A stretch of 64,000 bases of DNA from Streptomyces sp. NBC_00457 (lineage in GTDB: Bacteria > Actinomycetota > Actinomycetes > Streptomycetales > Streptomycetaceae), in NCBI RefSeq assembly GCF_036014015.1, contig NZ_CP107905.1, positions 434,001 to 498,000 on the forward strand, given 5' to 3'. How positions within the stretch are numbered: the first letter of the stretch is position 1; each line of letters begins with the position of its first letter. This document shows positions 61,302 to 64,000 of this stretch, piece after piece. Both the position numbers and the translations under genes were made by a program. The notes under the pieces were generated by a model. That model saw nothing but the letters and a program-made list of their open reading frames with translations. It was not told the DNA's origin and made no database searches.

Positions 61302-62765
61302 CTACCGCGGTACGACCGTCTCCTCCGTGTCCTTCCCGCGGGACCGCTCCCGGACCAACGAGATCGCGATCACCACGGCGGCGACGAGCACCGAGAGGAG
61401 CACCTGGCTCCGGCCGCCGCCCTCCTTGTCGTCGGTGAGCATGTAGACGAGGACGAACGCGATCATCCCGATGGTCGCCCACGTCAGATACGGGAACAGC
61501 CACATCCGCACGACGAGCTTCTCCGGGCTCTCGCGCAGGATGATCCCCCGCATCTTCAGCTGCGAGAAGCAGATGACCAGCCACACGAAGAGCGCGACGG
61601 CGCCCGAGGAGTTCAGCAGGAACTGGAACACCGTGTCCGGCCACAGGTAGTTGAAGGCGACCGCCACGAAGCCGAAGACCACGGAGGCCAGGATCGCGGC
61701 CTGCGGGACACCTCGCGGGTTCGTCCGGACGAAGGACCGCGGGGCGTCGCCGCGCTGTCCGAGGGAGAAGGCCATCCGGGAGGCCGTGTAGAGGCCGGAG
61801 TTGAGACAGGACAGTACGGCGGTCAGCACGATGAAGTTCATGATCTCGCCGGCGTGCGGGATGCCGATCGAGTCGAGGGCCGCGACGTACGAGCCCTTCT
61901 TCTCGATCGAGGGGTCGTTCCACGGCACCAGGGCGACCACGACGAGGATCGAACCGACGTAGAAGACACCGACCCGCCAGATCACGCTCCTGGTGGCCTT
62001 CGCCACCGCCCGTGCCGCGTCCGAGGACTCGCCGGCGGCGAGAGTGACGATCTCGCTGCCCATGAAGGAGAAGACGACCAGCAGGATGCCGGTGAGGATC
62101 GCGCCCGGCCCGTTCGGCAGGAAGCCGCCGTGTTCGGTGAGGTTGCCGAAGCCCGTCGCGGCGTTGTCGGAGCCGGGCAGCACACCGAAGATCGCCAGAC
62201 CGCCGAGCACGATGAAGCCCGTGATGGCGACGACCTTGATGCCGGCGAACCAGAACTCGAACTCGCCGAAGGAGCCGACCGAGGCCAGGTTCGTGGCGGT
62301 GAGCACCACCATCACGATCAGGGCCCAGCCCCACTGCGGTACGGCCGGCACCCACCCTTCCAGGATCACCGCGCCCGCGGTCGCCTCCACGGCGAGGACG
62401 ACGACCCAGAAGAACCAGTACAGCCAGCCGATCGAGAACCCGGCCCAGCGGCCGAGCGCCCGGTCCGCGTAGGCGGAGAACGAGCCGGAGGTCGGGTTGG
62501 CCGCGGCCATCTCGCCGAGCATCCGCATCACGAAGACGACGAGAGCGCCGACCAGTGCGTAGGACAGCAGGATGCCGGGGCCCGCGGCGGTGATGCCGGA
62601 GGCGGAGCCCACGAAGAGACCGGCGCCGATCACCCCGCCGATGGCGATCATGGACAGATGGCGGTTCTTGAGACCGGCCTGGAGACCTGCCTGCTGCTCC
62701 GGAGGCTGACCACTGGTGGGGGGAGCGGTGTCGGAGGCCAGAGAATCTGGGGGACGTGTAGTCAT
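61302..62765 (-). CDS. Amino acid permease (APC superfamily, GabP/AAP type)
   Basis: This 487-residue transporter has twelve predicted helices. LKNRHLSMIAIGGVIGAGLF is the APC signature at helix 1, followed by MLGEMAAANPTSGSFSAYAD, and SCLNSGLYTASRMAFSLGQR near helix 8. Helix 6 contains FSFMGSEIVTLAAGE, the substrate-site glutamate of the AAT family. It imports an amino acid or GABA by proton symport. The ATG at 62765 is chosen; 62777 is an alternative. A PucR-type regulator is the next gene upstream on the same strand. Confidence 0.93.
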   Translation of the reverse strand: MTTRPPDSLASDTAPPTSGQPPEQQAGLQAGLKNRHLSMIAIGGVIGAGLFVGSASGITAAGPGILLSYALVGALVVFVMRMLGEMAAANPTSGSFSAYADRALGRWAGFSIGWLYWFFWVVVLAVEATAGAVILEGWVPAVPQWGWALIVMVVLTATNLASVGSFGEFEFWFAGIKVVAITGFIVLGGLAIFGVLPGSDNAATGFGNLTEHGGFLPNGPGAILTGILLVVFSFMGSEIVTLAAGESSDAARAVAKATRSVIWRVGVFYVGSILVVVALVPWNDPSIEKKGSYVAALDSIGIPHAGEIMNFIVLTAVLSCLNSGLYTASRMAFSLGQRGDAPRSFVRTNPRGVPQAAILASVVFGFVAVAFNYLWPDTVFQFLLNSSGAVALFVWLVICFSQLKMRGIILRESPEKLVVRMWLFPYLTWATIGMIAFVLVYMLTDDKEGGGRSQVLLSVLVAAVVIAISLVRERSRGKDTEETVVPR

Positions 62766-62878
62766 GTCGACATCCATGGGGTGGTTGGGAGTGCCGTGCG
62801 GAGCGGGCGATCAGGGCACTGACGATTTCCGGAAGCGTTCGCGGTGCGATGGGCGGTATCCGGGGGTGAACCGCATCA

Positions 62879-62902
62879 CTTGCGGAAATTGATTTGCGCA
62901 AG
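62879..62902. promoter_or_regulatory. Weak dyad in the permease promoter region
   Basis: CTTGCG and CGCAAG are separated by 12 AT-rich bases, 114 bases before the permease start. A possible binding site for the PucR-type regulator; position and symmetry only. Confidence 0.35.
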
Positions 62903-62989
62903 CGTATGAGCGGTCATGGGGCCCTGTGTTTGTGAAGGTCGAACAAACTCGCCCTCAATGGCTGTCCGTCCGTCCAATGCGGAACCGGG

Positions 62990-64000
62990 TCAGTCGTCGG
63001 GCGGCAGCCGCAGTTGGAGCATGGCCAGCAGACGCTGGTCGGGACGGCCCAGATCGAGGCCGGTCAGCTCCTCGGCCCGGCGAAGCCGGTATCGCAGGGT
63101 GTTGGGGTGCACATGGAGCCGGGTGGCGGCGGCCCGTATGTCACCCAGGCAGTTCAGGTACGTCAGCAGGGTCTCGGCGAGCCGGCCCTGGTGCCGACTG
63201 TCGTGCGCGACCAGGGCGGTCAGTCGTGGATCCCGTATCTCGCGGTGGGCGGCGAGCAACGTCACCATCTCGCTGACCAGTACTTCCGCCTGGATGTCCA
63301 CAAGCGCGGCGACGGCGGTGGGCACACCGGCGCTCACCATGGCGTCGAGAATGCGGTCGGCCTCCCAGCGTGACTCGGGGACGTCCCCGAGACCGGGCAC
63401 CAGGCAGCCGACCGAGCCGCGCAGCGGCAGGCCCAGGTGGCGGCGTACGGCGTCGGTGATCTCCTGGGCCCAGCCGCGCAGCGTGTCCGTGTCGATGCCG
63501 CGGGGCAGCTGAGGCAGGAGCACGTAGATGCGGGGATCGACCTGGGTGACCAGGGCGCTGCGGTGCCGGGCGGCGATGTGCACGGAGACCAGGTTGGTGA
63601 CCTCGGTGTGGGTCAGCTCGGGCGCGGCGACGACCTCCGCGGTCTCCTGCGCCTCGGTGGTCCGGTACGAGAAGCCCAGCACGGCGGCCGGGCGACGGGC
63701 GTCGAATCCCAGGTGGGTGGCGAGCGGCTGCGGTCCGGTACTCCCTTCCAGGAGTCCGGCCAGCAGGGTCCGGGTGAGCGTCACGTCCTCCGAGAGCTCT
63801 CGGCGCCGGCGTACGAGGTGGAGCGCGGCGACCCGGGCGGCACCGAGCAGTGCCTGGGGCGCGCGGTCGGACAGCGGAGTCGAGCCCTCCTGCACCCAGA
63901 TGGTGCCCAGCTGCCGGTCCCCGGACCGGATGGCCACCGCGAGACGGCGGCGGATGCCCAGCTCGGGGTGGCTGTCGATGGCGATCACCTCGTCGCTGGA
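62990..64000 (-). CDS. PucR/CdaR family transcriptional regulator, partial at window edge
   Basis: The C-terminal 336 residues are present; the N-terminus lies beyond base 64000. RRLAVAIRSGDRQLGTIWVQ is the end of a GAF-like sensor. A GGDEF-like middle part follows, and then the PucR HTH NCLGDIRAAATRLHVHPNTL / RYRLRRAEELTGLDLG. Members control purine, amino-acid or GABA use, which fits regulation of the adjacent permease. The frame is open to the window end, so no start is assigned. Confidence 0.9.
   Translation of the reverse strand, partial: SSDEVIAIDSHPELGIRRRLAVAIRSGDRQLGTIWVQEGSTPLSDRAPQALLGAARVAALHLVRRRRELSEDVTLTRTLLAGLLEGSTGPQPLATHLGFDARRPAAVLGFSYRTTEAQETAEVVAAPELTHTEVTNLVSVHIAARHRSALVTQVDPRIYVLLPQLPRGIDTDTLRGWAQEITDAVRRHLGLPLRGSVGCLVPGLGDVPESRWEADRILDAMVSAGVPTAVAALVDIQAEVLVSEMVTLLAAHREIRDPRLTALVAHDSRHQGRLAETLLTYLNCLGDIRAAATRLHVHPNTLRYRLRRAEELTGLDLGRPDQRLLAMLQLRLPPDD

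Noticed and set aside
1..64000. CRISPR array, tRNA or rRNA genes
   Set aside because: No regularly spaced direct repeats and no cloverleaf or rRNA signature noticed on either strand.

Overview
The window is typical Streptomyces chromosome. Its GC content is high with strong third-position GC bias, ATGA stop/start overlaps are frequent, GTG and TTG starts occur, TetR-type regulators are abundant, and there are two sites matching the actinobacterial copper-repressor (CsoR) operator. No tRNA, rRNA or CRISPR array was seen. No phage genes were recognised, and no acyl carrier protein gene was found.

Layout. 1-4.3 kb: an MFS efflux pump with its TetR repressor, then a cysteine-synthase-like PLP enzyme coupled to a second MFS pump. 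4.4-9.3 kb: a copper-handling block (small His-rich membrane proteins, a secreted metal-related protein, a CopZ-like chaperone and CopA), with palindromic copper operators in the divergent promoter. 9.3-10.2 kb: decayed remnants of an antiporter and a thiamine-diphosphate enzyme. 10.2-14 kb: a small beta-oxidation set (enoyl-CoA hydratase, thiolase, SDR) with a TetR regulator. 14.4 kb: an orphan LuxR-type response regulator.

15-37 kb is the core. It consists of two divergent, tightly overlapped operons built from CoA-ester and C-C bond chemistry. The minus-strand operon (30.0 to 15.0 kb) encodes a canonical KS, a fused family-I CoA-transferase, two KASIII-like enzymes, SDRs, an AMP-forming acyl-CoA ligase, a CocE-type hydrolase, a pair of KS proteins with altered active sites, a double-SDR fusion and a shortened CaiB/AMACR-like protein. 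The plus-strand operon (30.3 to 37.2 kb) encodes a thiolase, a DUF35 OB-fold/zinc-ribbon protein, a HMG-CoA-synthase-like protein without its nucleophile, an SDR, a second ligase and a second CocE-type hydrolase. The thiolase/DUF35/HMGCS-like trio has the composition of PhlACB-type C-acyltransferases and of the archaeal thiolase/HMG-CoA synthase complex. A secreted lipase and a Liv-type ABC importer with a permease-ATPase fusion follow. The set could be a biosynthetic cluster working on CoA esters without a carrier protein, or a catabolic island that imports, hydrolyses and degrades an ester. The sequence alone does not decide between these.

43-49 kb: a TetR regulator, an amidohydrolase, a cytochrome P450/terpene synthase pair and a LysR regulator. 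An almost identical 18-bp operator lies before the P450 and in the divergent promoter of the core, so the two regions may share a repressor. 48.7-55.8 kb: an oxidative/hydrolytic operon (FAD monooxygenase, a frameshifted third CocE hydrolase, NTF2-like, NIPSNAP, formamidase-like, PPOX-like, VanB-type reductase, DedA). 55.8-58.4 kb: a TetR/SDR/NTF2 cassette between transposase fragments. 58.4-64 kb: an NAD(P)-binding oxidoreductase, a LysR regulator, a degenerate inositol-monophosphatase-like protein, an amino-acid permease and a PucR-type regulator cut by the window end.
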